A DNA stretch of 7,255 nucleotides from the NCBI GenBank assembly GCA_036311285.1, contig JAXJQF010000101.1, positions 1 to 7,255 of the forward strand, in the 5' to 3' direction. Under the pieces are notes generated by a model. It did no database searches and had not been told where the DNA came from. It was given only the letters and a program-made list of their open reading frames with translations. The DNA comes from JAXJQF01 sp036311285 (GTDB lineage: Bacteria > Pseudomonadota > Gammaproteobacteria > Enterobacterales > Succinivibrionaceae). The position numbers and the translations under genes were made by a program. Below, one piece after another: positions 1-6,095 of the stretch; within the stretch, counting starts at the first letter, position 1, and each line of letters starts with the position of its first letter.

Positions 1-211
1 ATATTAGCGAAGGAACGTTTTTTACGAACGAATACATTCTCCCAACGGTAGTATTAGTCGATGTTCTCACCTGTGTAAGTAAGGTGTTGTAAATTGTGTT
101 ATACAGGAGAAGTTGTGGAAGAATAATGATTGTAATGAGTCTTAATAGTTCTTGTGCTATGACTATTGTTTTCGGTGTCATTACATAATCTTTTTTTGTT
201 TAACAATGAAA
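1..211. other. No supportable gene at left edge
   Basis: I see no convincing coding region or RNA gene here. Short open stretches run in from the left edge on the plus strand and end at 49-51 (TAG) and 90-92 (TAA). Neither shows recognisable protein similarity or the codon habit of the neighbouring genes. A minus-strand ATG at 35-37 has a GGGAG only one base away, which is too close to act as a ribosome binding site. The stretch may be the end of an upstream gene plus spacer. Confidence 0.4.
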
Positions 212-236
212 ATAACCAAGCTAGTTGCTTGGTTAT
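212..236 (-). terminator. Likely terminator of the dsbA-family gene
   Basis: A perfect 9-bp stem (ATAACCAAG at 212-220, CTTGGTTAT at 228-236) encloses a 7-nt loop. Read on the minus strand it lies about 60 nt after the stop codon of the oxidoreductase gene and is followed by a T-rich run (ATTTTCATTGTT), so it fits a weak intrinsic terminator in that direction. On the plus strand the run after the stem is less T-rich. Confidence 0.6.
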
Positions 237-249
237 CTGATTTGTTTAT

Positions 250-274
250 TAAATTTTAATTTTATTAAAATTTA
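250..274. repeat. AT-only inverted repeat in the dsbA-family 3' UTR
   Basis: An 11-bp perfect inverted repeat (250-260 and 264-274) has a 3-nt centre and consists only of A and T. It lies between the stop codon of the minus-strand oxidoreductase gene and the G+C-containing hairpin at 212-236. It may act with that hairpin in 3'-end formation, or may simply reflect the AT bias; no function can be read from sequence. Confidence 0.4.
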
Positions 275-297
275 TGAAACTTTGGTAGAGCTTTGAC

Positions 298-1059
298 TTA
301 CTTCTTAAACAAGTTTAACACCATGTTTTCGTTTCTTGGAGCACCACGAAGGATTTCTCCATCGATAATGAATGCAGGAGTTCCTGAAACTTCAAAGCCT
401 TGAGAGATTTCTCTAATCTTCTTAAGAGTTAGTTGAACGTCCATAGATTCACTCTTTGCTTTTACTTCAGACCAATTTAAGCCTAACTTTTCAACTACTA
501 CTTGAAGTTCAATTTCGTTTTGTAATCTGGTGTTGCTAGTCATTAAAGTTTGATTGTATTCAACATACTTAGCTGGAGACATTTGATATATAGCAATACC
601 AACTTGAGCAGCGTTATATGAGATTTCACTTAAAATAGGTAATTCAAGATAGTAGTATTGAATTGTAGGATCTTTTTTTATGATACCTTCAAAGATTGGT
701 CTTGCTTTTTTACAGTAGCCACAGTTGTAGTCGAAGAATTCAACGATAAAATGTTTAGCCTTGTCTGTACCAGGACCACTTTGAGGTAATGTTTTATCAG
801 CGTATAGGTTCTTGATAGCTTGTTCTTGTTTTTCTTTCGCTAATTTTTCCTTTAATAATTCGATTTTTTCGTTTACTTCAAGGATTACTTCTGGGTGGTT
901 TAGGAGGTAATCGTGAACAATTTGTTCAACTTGTTCTTTGGTTAAATTGGCAACATTATTATCTTTTGCTTGAACTGCAGGTGTAGAGCTAATGTATGCA
1001 GCTGTACCTAAAGCTGCACATGCCATTAAAATTCCTAAGGTAGTTGCTTTTAAATTCAT
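298..1059 (-). CDS. DsbA-family thiol:disulfide oxidoreductase, exported (ScsC/Com1-like)
   Basis: This is a 253-residue thioredoxin-fold protein predicted to act on protein disulfides in the periplasm. Residues 1-31 look like a Sec signal peptide: Lys4, a hydrophobic stretch, and a probable cleavage site after PAVQA. An alternative weak lipobox-like LMAC at 11-14 makes a lipoprotein possible but less likely. Residues 39-85 form a charged helical segment (LTKEQVEQIVHDYLLNHPEV) typical of the N-terminal region of ScsC/Com1-type DsbA relatives, which in some members mediates oligomerisation. The active site is CGYC at 113-116 in FFDYNCGYCKKARP, and the cis-proline loop is GTPAF at 226-230 (Pro228). 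The ATG start at 1057-1059 has an AGG about 8 nt upstream. The gene stands alone, divergent from ribB. Whether it is an oxidase or an isomerase cannot be decided from sequence. Confidence 0.9.
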   Translation of the reverse strand: MNLKATTLGILMACAALGTAAYISSTPAVQAKDNNVANLTKEQVEQIVHDYLLNHPEVILEVNEKIELLKEKLAKEKQEQAIKNLYADKTLPQSGPGTDKAKHFIVEFFDYNCGYCKKARPIFEGIIKKDPTIQYYYLELPILSEISYNAAQVGIAIYQMSPAKYVEYNQTLMTSNTRLQNEIELQVVVEKLGLNWSEVKAKSESMDVQLTLKKIREISQGFEVSGTPAFIIDGEILRGAPRNENMVLNLFKK

Positions 1060-1109
1060 ATTTTTACCTATAATTTGATGTATGTAGATTTACTATAATT
1101 ATTTCTGTT

Positions 1110-1129
1110 TTATGCTAAATATAGCATAA
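1110..1129. promoter_or_regulatory. 8+8 bp dyad upstream of the dsbA-family gene, operator candidate
   Basis: TTATGCTA (1110-1117) and TAGCATAA (1122-1129) are perfect inverted half-sites separated by AATA. The dyad is about 50 bp upstream of the oxidoreductase start codon, in the divergent region shared with ribB, and overlaps TATA-like hexamers readable on the minus strand. This size and position fit a dimeric repressor or activator site. The regulator is unknown, and no second copy was noticed in the window. Confidence 0.35.
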
Positions 1130-1195
1130 GACCATTAAATTGACCATAACTGCTAAAATTTATTAAAAAATACAGTTATATCTATACAATATAAT

Positions 1196-1224
1196 TTGGT
1201 AATTTGTGATCTGTGTTGTACAAT
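1196..1224 (+). promoter_or_regulatory. Candidate sigma-70 promoter of ribB
   Basis: TTGGTA (1196-1201) and TACAAT (1219-1224) are separated by 17 bp and would start transcription near 1231, just before the riboswitch P1 stem. A second -10-like TATAAT lies at 1190-1195 but has no good -35 partner. The placement relative to the aptamer is the main support. Confidence 0.45.
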
Positions 1225-1232
1225 AGTTTATA

Positions 1233-1341
1233 TATCTCAGGGCGGGGTGAAATTCCCCACCGGTGGTAATAGTCCACGAGCGTAATTGCAAGATTTGGTG
1301 AAATCCCAAAACCGATGGTATAGTCCAGATGAAAGAGAGTA
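1233..1341 (+). ncRNA. FMN riboswitch (RFN element) in the ribB leader
   Basis: The conserved RFN blocks occur in order: TCTCAGGGCGGGGTGAAATT, CCCACCGG, the AGTCCACGAG segment, GATTTGGTGAAATCCC, ACCGATGGTATAGTCC and GATGAAAGAGAG. The TCTC at 1235-1238 pairs with GAGA at 1335-1338 as the base of P1. Known RFN elements bind flavin mononucleotide and shut off riboflavin genes when FMN is plentiful. The ribB start lies about 80 nt downstream with no intrinsic terminator between, so control could act on translation, or by Rho, as described for the E. coli ribB leader. Confidence 0.95.
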
Positions 1342-1385
1342 GTAGCTTAGTATTTAAGATTAGTTTAACTTAGCTTATTTGTTTT

Positions 1386-1392
1386 GCCCTGA
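1386..1392 (+). promoter_or_regulatory. Riboswitch expression-platform segment (GCCCTGA)
   Basis: GCCCTGA is perfectly complementary to TCAGGGC at 1237-1243, the 5' strand of the aptamer. Pairing of the two would break the ligand-binding fold, giving a mutually exclusive structure upstream of the ribB ribosome binding site. As I remember it, the E. coli ribB leader keeps the same GCCCTGA and TCAGGGC pair, which supports a functional role. Confidence 0.5.
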
Positions 1393-1420
1393 CTTACGCA
1401 TAATTAAATTGGAGAATATC

Positions 1421-2071
1421 GTGAGTCAAATTAACTTATTAGAAATTTTTGCACCAACTGCAATTGAGCGCGTTGAATTAGCGATTAATGCATTAAAAGA
1501 AGGTAATGGTGTTTTAGTTGTAGATGATGAAGATCGTGAAAATGAAGGTGATATCATCTTTGCTGCTGAGAACATGACTGTAGAACAGATGGCGATGATG
1601 ATTCGCTATTGTTCAGGTATTGTTTGTTTATGTATGCCAGAAACAAAGATGAAGGAATTAGATTTACCTCAAATGGTATCTAATAATACGAGCTCATATG
1701 GTACAGCATTTACTGTAACTATCGAAGCTGCTGAAGGCGTAACAACAGGTGTTAGTGCACACGATCGTTTAACAACAATTAAAGCTGCTATTAAGGAAGG
1801 GGCAAAACCATCAGATTTAAGCAGACCTGGTCACGTATTCCCATTATGTGCAAGAAATGGTGGTGTGTTAGAAAGAGATGGTCACACTGAAGCTTCTGTT
1901 GACCTTGCAAGACTTGCTGGTCTTAACCCAAGTGGTGTGTTATGTGAATTGACAAATAGAGACGGTTCAATGTCTCGCTTGCCGCAAGTAGTAGCATTTG
2001 GATTGGCTCATAATATGACAGTTGTAAGTATCCTTGATATTATAGAGTACAGAAAAACTAAAGGTGTTTAG
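1421..2071 (+). CDS. ribB: 3,4-dihydroxy-2-butanone-4-phosphate synthase
   Basis: This enzyme converts ribulose 5-phosphate to 3,4-dihydroxy-2-butanone 4-phosphate plus formate, supplying the four-carbon unit of riboflavin. The product is 216 residues, a single RibB domain without the GTP cyclohydrolase II domain seen in RibBA fusions, close to the 217 residues of E. coli RibB. The acidic loop DDEDRENEGD is at 35-44 (Glu42 corresponds to the metal-binding Glu40 of E. coli). RPGHVFPL is at 135-142 and GHTEASVDL at 154-162 (His155 is the second metal ligand). I start at GTG 1421 because GGAG at 1411-1414 is correctly spaced before it and the length then matches the family. An in-frame ATG at 1379 would add 14 residues and has no ribosome binding site. 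The gene is monocistronic, between an FMN riboswitch and a terminator. Confidence 0.96.
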   Translation: MSQINLLEIFAPTAIERVELAINALKEGNGVLVVDDEDRENEGDIIFAAENMTVEQMAMMIRYCSGIVCLCMPETKMKELDLPQMVSNNTSSYGTAFTVTIEAAEGVTTGVSAHDRLTTIKAAIKEGAKPSDLSRPGHVFPLCARNGGVLERDGHTEASVDLARLAGLNPSGVLCELTNRDGSMSRLPQVVAFGLAHNMTVVSILDIIEYRKTKGV

Positions 2072-2082
2072 TTAACAAATAG

Positions 2083-2117
2083 ATGGAGAGTAAAAACTCT
2101 CCATTCTTTTATTTTTA
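2083..2117 (+). terminator. Intrinsic terminator of ribB
   Basis: A perfect 9-bp stem (ATGGAGAGT at 2083-2091, ACTCTCCAT at 2096-2104) with an AAAA loop is followed by a T-rich run (TCTTTTATTTTT). It begins 12 nt after the ribB stop codon and closes the unit. Confidence 0.9.
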
Positions 2118-2147
2118 GTTAAATTACAGTTTTAACAAAAATAACAA

Positions 2148-2171
2148 TAAAGATAACTGTAAAGATAACAG
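2148..2171 (+). repeat. Two tandem copies of a 12-bp unit
   Basis: TAAAGATAAC occurs at 2148-2157 and again at 2160-2169, so the unit repeats with a 12-bp period (TAAAGATAACTG, TAAAGATAACAG). It lies in a strikingly A-rich, C-poor stretch between ribB and the permease gene. No function is evident; it may be slippage-derived spacer. Confidence 0.4.
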
Positions 2172-2267
2172 CAATAATAACAAATTCTAAAGTAACACTA
2201 GCAATATCTAATTAGAAAATATAATTAATTTACATTATTATAAGGTAATGTTAAGTGTTTTATTGTT

Positions 2268-2295
2268 TTGAAATATATTAGACGTTAAAAATAAT
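2268..2295 (+). promoter_or_regulatory. Candidate promoter of the sugar efflux permease gene
   Basis: TTGAAA (2268-2273) and AATAAT (2290-2295) are separated by 16 bp, each one mismatch from the sigma-70 consensus. They would start transcription near 2302, giving a leader of about 45 nt. In such AT-rich DNA this match is only suggestive. Confidence 0.35.
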
Positions 2296-2348
2296 TATTT
2301 AAATATTAGTCAAGACTATAGAGTAAGTATTAAGTTGGAAAAACTAAT

Positions 2349-3653
2349 ATGTTTAATAAAAGATTTTATGTATATGTGTTATTAACTTATTTAACAGGTA
2401 CAACTATCGCTACATTTGTGCCAATAATGAGTTTATATTTAACAGATGTAGTTAAAGCTTCTGAATATCAAGTTGGATTTTATTACATTATATTTTCAAC
2501 ACTTGGTATTGCTGTTACTCAGTTTTTAGCAAAACTTTCAGATACTAGAATCTCAAGACGATTTTTAGTTAAGTTTGCATCATTTTCAGGTGTATGTGCA
2601 GCACTTATTTATATGAATTTTCCGTATTATTATCTGATAATTACTGTTGGTGTTTTATTTTTAAGTACTTCGTCAATTGCTAATGCTCAGATCTTTGCCT
2701 CAGGTCGTGAATATAGTATTTATAAATACGGACAATCAGTATTGTTTACAAGTTTTATGAGAGCTTCTTTTGCTCTTGCTTGGGTTGTAGCTCCTCCTAT
2801 CGGTTACTGGATCTATAATGAATATGGGTATGAGACTTTGTTTAAGTTCACCGTTTTATCATTTGCTTTATATGGTTTGGTATCTCATTTCTTCTTACCT
2901 AACACTAGCTTATCTTTCTTACAAAATGAGGATAAATCTCAAAGTAAAGAAGATAAAATTAGTGACAAATTACTAGAAGGGCAGGAAGCTTCTTTAGCTC
3001 AAAATAAAAGCATTGAATCCACTTCAAATATCAATGAACCAAAAGATAAAATTCTTGGTAACAAGGATGTAATGCTATTGTTTGTTGCTTTTGCGTTAAT
3101 GTGGACATGTAACTTCTTATACTTAGTTAGTATGCCAATTTATATAAAGAATGAATTGCAAGTTAGTGAAACACTGCCAGGATTTATGATGGCTACATGT
3201 GCTGGACTTGAAGTACCGATAATGATCGTCGGAGGGTATTTTGCAAGAAAGATTGGAATAAAGATTTTAATTCAAATTAGTGTCTGTTCAGCATTTTTAT
3301 TTTACTTAACCTTTATCAACATACCAGCAGATAGCGAGTATGCAAAGACTATGTTTATATGCTCTCAATTATTAAATGCAACTTATATTGGTTTGTTTGC
3401 AGGTCTTGGTATGGTTTACTTTCAAGAACTATTGCCATCAATACCTGGTCAAGCAACATCTCTCTTTAATAATAGTGGTAATGTAGGATTTATCTTATCA
3501 GGCATTGTTATTATGTTTATCGTACCAATTGGAAAAATGCTTGGCAATGTATCATATGGTAATACATTCTTATTCTCTATTGTATTTATGGTTCTTGCAT
3601 TTTTAATATTACTTTCTATAAAGAAAGTACAGATAAGAGGTGAGAAGAAGTAA
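2349..3653 (+). CDS. MFS sugar efflux transporter, SetA/SetB family
   Basis: This is a 434-residue major facilitator superfamily permease of the inner membrane. Similarity to E. coli SetB runs along both halves. It includes LAWVVAPPIGYWI (about 143-155), the MW..N.LY..SMPI segment (about 251-264), LPGFMMATCAGLEVPIM (276-292), GYFARKIG (296-303), QLLNATYIG (340-348) and YFQELLP (357-363). The MFS motif A region between helices 2 and 3 reads AKLSDTRISRR (61-71). Set proteins export sugars and sugar analogues by proton exchange; the substrate here is unknown. The central loop between helices 6 and 7 (about 187-240) is longer than in E. coli and rich in Lys, Glu and Ser. ATG 2349 follows GGA at 2338-2340. 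Most residual length beyond the roughly 393 residues of SetB is this loop. Confidence 0.88.
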   Translation: MFNKRFYVYVLLTYLTGTTIATFVPIMSLYLTDVVKASEYQVGFYYIIFSTLGIAVTQFLAKLSDTRISRRFLVKFASFSGVCAALIYMNFPYYYLIITVGVLFLSTSSIANAQIFASGREYSIYKYGQSVLFTSFMRASFALAWVVAPPIGYWIYNEYGYETLFKFTVLSFALYGLVSHFFLPNTSLSFLQNEDKSQSKEDKISDKLLEGQEASLAQNKSIESTSNINEPKDKILGNKDVMLLFVAFALMWTCNFLYLVSMPIYIKNELQVSETLPGFMMATCAGLEVPIMIVGGYFARKIGIKILIQISVCSAFLFYLTFINIPADSEYAKTMFICSQLLNATYIGLFAGLGMVYFQELLPSIPGQATSLFNNSGNVGFILSGIVIMFIVPIGKMLGNVSYGNTFLFSIVFMVLAFLILLSIKKVQIRGEKK

Positions 3654-3676
3654 ACGTTTGTAAGAGAATAGGATTA

Positions 3677-3720
3677 GCTCTTTACGGAATTGTTGGGAAT
3701 GTGATCATTGAAAAAGAAGC
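3677..3720. repeat. Relic resembling an ISL3-type element end (copy A)
   Basis: GCTCTTTACGGAATTGTTGG (from 3677) matches the IS end at 7145 (GCTCTTCACGGATTTTTTTG) at most positions and in the same orientation. Further inward, CATTGAAAAA (3706-3715) is shared with copy B at 5956-5965 at nearly the same distance. On the minus strand it reads CCG-TAA-AGAGC, matching the Pro-stop end of the transposase at 7150. It sits just after the permease stop codon. No intact element or terminal GG is present, so I regard it as a remnant or a solo end. Confidence 0.45.
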
Positions 3721-3744
3721 AAGCGTACTAATATTTAAAAAGAT

Positions 3745-3778
3745 ATTAAAGAGCAGATAAGATTATCTGCTCTTTAAT
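3745..3778. terminator. Bidirectional terminator between convergent genes
   Basis: The arms are 16 bp and perfectly complementary (3745-3760 and 3763-3778), with AAAGAGCAGATAA as the core and only a 2-nt centre, so the real loop opens to about 6 nt. It is followed by TTTTCAAT on the plus strand and by a T-rich run (TATCTTTTT) on the minus strand. This placement serves both the permease gene ending at 3653 and the minus-strand ATPase gene ending at 3798. Confidence 0.88.
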
Positions 3779-3797
3779 TTTCAATAAAAATAAAACT

Positions 3798-5633
3798 TTA
3801 CTTCACTTGTTCAACTAGCACTGAACATAACTTTTTGTGAAAACACATGCCATAGATATATACTGATTGGTAATCTAAATTACTAATATATTCATCAGCA
3901 TAATGATTATCTTTTATTTGTTTTAAAGCTTTTTGACACACTTCTATTTTACTGTCTTTTCTTTCTTTAGTTTGTTTTATTTCAATAACTACAGCTGTTT
4001 TACCATCTAAAGATTCTAAAATCAAATCAACATAACCATCACCTGATTCAATATTTGAAACATGTGTTTTTATAAAATCCGCTCTTTCAATTAAAAGACC
4101 ATTTAAAAATCCATGATAGTAATTTTCTGCAGGAGCTTTAGTTGCAAAATCTCTTAGTGATACATATTTATTTAACAGTAAAGTTAAGTTGTTTTCTACT
4201 GAAGTCGCATCACCAGTAAATAATCCTTTTACAAAATTAGTAGTATAATTCTTGATATTTGGATTTGTTGAAAAATATTCTAAAATCTTTTCGTTAAAAC
4301 ATTCTCTAATTTCTAAACTCGGGATTCTTAATTCATATTCATATTTTTTATCAGATTTAAAATCTGGATTAATTGTTAAATATCCTGTATATAACAACAA
4401 TGTCCAAAAATCATCTTCGCTATGGCTATCTAAATCACCATAACATAAGCTATCTTTAATAGTTGCAATGATACTTTCACCATCTACAAGGAGTTGCATT
4501 TTATCAATTGCATCAGGATGGATAAATCCCATAAATTCTTTTATGATGTCATTGCCACTAGAGTTTATCCAATAATTATTTGCAGTGATTCTAGGCTCTT
4601 TATTTTGAACCTCTTTATAAAAATCTGAACAGAAGTTCATTACATCCCATGGGCAATACATTCTAGTTCTACCGAAGTTATATCCATTATAATTTTCTTT
4701 TACCATTTCTTTATAGTTTGATAAATTATAATAATCTAACACCTGATTTACTTCTTCTTCAGTAAATCCTATAGCACTAGAGAAATCCTCTTGAATATCT
4801 AAAACGGTTTTTAATTTAAAATTATTTAACCCAGTAAAAATACTTTCTTTTGCTGCTCTTAAACAACCTGTAAGTATAGCTTTTCCTAAGTATGGATTAG
4901 TTTTAAGAAGTTTTCCTAATAGTCCTGACATTAAACTCTTTATTTCATCATAGTAACCATAAGTACGTGCTTTACTAAAAGGCACATCATATTCGTCTAT
5001 TAAAACAATTGGTTTGACACCATGATGTTTGTGCAAATATTCTGTTAAAAATTTTAAGGATGATGTTATGGTTCCTTTAATAGCATTAAAGTCATCGGTT
5101 TGTAATGGAGCTGAATCATTTAATAGAGATATGGCTTTATATAAGCCTTTAGAATAATAATTTGTATTCGATAGTTTTAAAAAAATTTCTTTGTCGTTAT
5201 TTGATAGTTTTTCACTTGATATTAAATATGTAAATTGGCTTAATAAATCATATATAATATATCCCAGTTGGTTAAATGCTTCATCAAATGTCGGTCCTTC
5301 TACACTTTTTAATGTAATAAAAATAACTGGGAATTTACCCATATATTCTGAGCAAAATTCTTTATCTTTAAAGATTTTTGTGTCTTTAAATAAAGCTTCT
5401 TGATAAGAAGTATCATCTGCATTATTCGGGTCTTTTGGATTTATTCTTAAGAATTCATAAAAGGTACTCATCGTTAATGTTTTACCAAAACGACGAGGTC
5501 TGGTGATAAGAAAAACTTTTCCTTGTCCTTCTTTAAAAACAGTTTTTATAAATGGTGTTTTGTCTATATAAAATAAATTATTACTTGAGTATTCGCTAAA
5601 AAATTCAGTACCTGGTTGAATTGGTTTAATCAT
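3798..5633 (-). CDS. AAA-ATPase-like protein with C-terminal PD-(D/E)XK nuclease-like domain (DUF1703 type)
   Basis: This is a 611-residue protein of the AAA-ATPase-like plus PDDEXK family that is expanded in gut Bacteroidetes, Firmicutes and some proteobacteria; its function is unknown. The N-terminal ATPase opens with the family signature FFSEYSSNNLFYIDKTPFI. The degenerate Walker A is RPRRFGKT (45-52), lacking the usual first glycine. Walker B is PIVLIDEYD (208-216), and the ILTGCLRAAKESIFTGLNN segment is at 253-271. YNGYNFG (315-321) precedes a winged-helix-like region. The C-terminus shows YYHGFLNGLL (505-514), then GYVDL (Asp536) and VVIEIKQ (Glu551, Lys553), the pattern of a PD-(D/E)XK core. 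I start at ATG 5631-5633 because AAGGAG stands 5 nt upstream; an in-frame TTG eight codons earlier lacks such a site. The gene is single and convergent with the permease. A role in mobile DNA or defence is only a guess. Confidence 0.87.
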   Translation of the reverse strand: MIKPIQPGTEFFSEYSSNNLFYIDKTPFIKTVFKEGQGKVFLITRPRRFGKTLTMSTFYEFLRINPKDPNNADDTSYQEALFKDTKIFKDKEFCSEYMGKFPVIFITLKSVEGPTFDEAFNQLGYIIYDLLSQFTYLISSEKLSNNDKEIFLKLSNTNYYSKGLYKAISLLNDSAPLQTDDFNAIKGTITSSLKFLTEYLHKHHGVKPIVLIDEYDVPFSKARTYGYYDEIKSLMSGLLGKLLKTNPYLGKAILTGCLRAAKESIFTGLNNFKLKTVLDIQEDFSSAIGFTEEEVNQVLDYYNLSNYKEMVKENYNGYNFGRTRMYCPWDVMNFCSDFYKEVQNKEPRITANNYWINSSGNDIIKEFMGFIHPDAIDKMQLLVDGESIIATIKDSLCYGDLDSHSEDDFWTLLLYTGYLTINPDFKSDKKYEYELRIPSLEIRECFNEKILEYFSTNPNIKNYTTNFVKGLFTGDATSVENNLTLLLNKYVSLRDFATKAPAENYYHGFLNGLLIERADFIKTHVSNIESGDGYVDLILESLDGKTAVVIEIKQTKERKDSKIEVCQKALKQIKDNHYADEYISNLDYQSVYIYGMCFHKKLCSVLVEQVK

Positions 5634-5675
5634 TTTGTCTCCTTCTATTTTATCCAATTTTTTTTACTTATTTGT

Positions 5676-5681
5676 ATTATA
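5676..5681 (-). promoter_or_regulatory. -10 hexamer (TATAAT) for the DUF1703-type gene
   Basis: On the minus strand a perfect TATAAT lies about 43 nt upstream of the ATG at 5633. No good -35 hexamer is seen at 16-18 bp (ACCTAA at 17 bp). It is the best promoter candidate in the AT-rich leader. Confidence 0.4.
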
Positions 5682-5923
5682 TCTTATTAAAACAAACTTT
5701 AGGTTATAATTATTTTATTTTATTAAATATTTGAGTATTTGTGCATAACAGTAATACCAATTGAACTTTCATAGTTATTTGTACCTAAAAAAACAAAATT
5801 AAAACACTACTTCTATCTTATGTATTGTTTGGTACTAATCATCTCTTGTGGCTTGTTATTCGGTGAACATTCGTTTTTTAAGTATGAAATGGAACCGAGT
5901 TCAAAAAGATAATAATTAAGTAT
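5682..5923. other. Intergenic stretch without a supportable gene
   Basis: No coding region can be supported here. A plus-strand 30-codon frame (5820-5912, starting MYCLVLIISCGLLFG) has a hydrophobic start but no ribosome binding site and no recognised relative. The rest is AT-rich spacer upstream of the DUF1703-type gene and left of the relic IS end at 5925. Confidence 0.5.
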
Positions 5924-5924
5924 T

Positions 5925-5970
5925 ACACTTCACGGAGAATTTTTAGGAATACAAACATTGAAAAAAAGAA
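5925..5970. repeat. Relic resembling an ISL3-type element end (copy B)
   Basis: CTTCACGGA (5928-5936) is identical to 7148-7156 at the IS end and is followed by an A/T run and GG, as there. CATTGAAAAA at 5956-5965 is shared with copy A at 3706-3715, two bases further out. On the minus strand the region reads AAAAATTCTCCGTGA, ending in Pro-stop as in the transposase at 7150. The outermost bases (TACA) do not match GGCT, so this end is degenerate. It lies close to the stump of the partner gene, so an old insertion may have destroyed that gene. Confidence 0.45.
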
Positions 5971-5998
5971 TGTCCTTTTATATTTTAAGCGACAAAAC

Positions 5999-6041
5999 CT
6001 AAAAATTATATTTTCAAGTTGGCGAAAATATACATTTTTAG
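5999..6041. repeat. Long 17-bp hairpin with one bulged base
   Basis: CTAAAAAT plus TATATTTTC (5999-6015) pairs with GAAAATATA plus ATTTTTAG (6024-6041), interrupted only by a bulged C at 6033, around the loop AAGTTGGC. It overlaps the last codons of the 29-codon ORF on the minus strand. It could end transcription of the minus-strand ATPase unit, although the T run after it (GTTTTG) is short. The left arm is also complementary to AATTTTTAGG at 5938-5947, giving a competing fold. Confidence 0.5.
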
Positions 6042-6095
6042 TTTGACTTTTACACCTTCTACATAGTATTGAAATAATCCGGTGTTTTTCTTCAT
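6006..6095 (-). pseudogene. Stump of a gene coupled to the ATPase (29 codons, FQYYVEG)
   Basis: The ATG at 6093-6095 follows the ATPase stop codon with no gap (TAAATG), the usual sign of translational coupling. The product starts MKKNTGLFQYYVEG and then runs into low-complexity, hairpin-encoded residues before a TAA at 6006. The FQYYVEG opening resembles the first strand and conserved Glu of TOPRIM/RloB-like proteins that often follow AAA ATPases in two-gene modules; this is recollection, not a search. A functional protein of that kind would be several times longer, so I read it as a truncated remnant. It could instead be a chance short frame. Confidence 0.4.

Noticed and set aside
127..189. 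A 20-codon plus-strand frame starting ATG at 127
   Set aside because: Too short, no ribosome binding site and no recognisable sequence.
2148..2171. The two 12-bp repeats considered as a CRISPR or regulator array
   Set aside because: Only two adjacent copies without spacers; simple slippage in A-rich spacer is enough.
4252..5403. Plus-strand open frames at 4252-4443 and 5191-5403 inside the DUF1703-type gene
   Set aside because: They lie opposite a well-supported gene with intact family motifs and have no independent signals.
5820..5912. A plus-strand 30-codon frame with a hydrophobic N-terminus (MYCLVLIISCGLLFG), suggestive of a small membrane toxin
   Set aside because: No ribosome binding site, no antitoxin-like RNA or promoter recognised, and no family resemblance beyond hydrophobicity.
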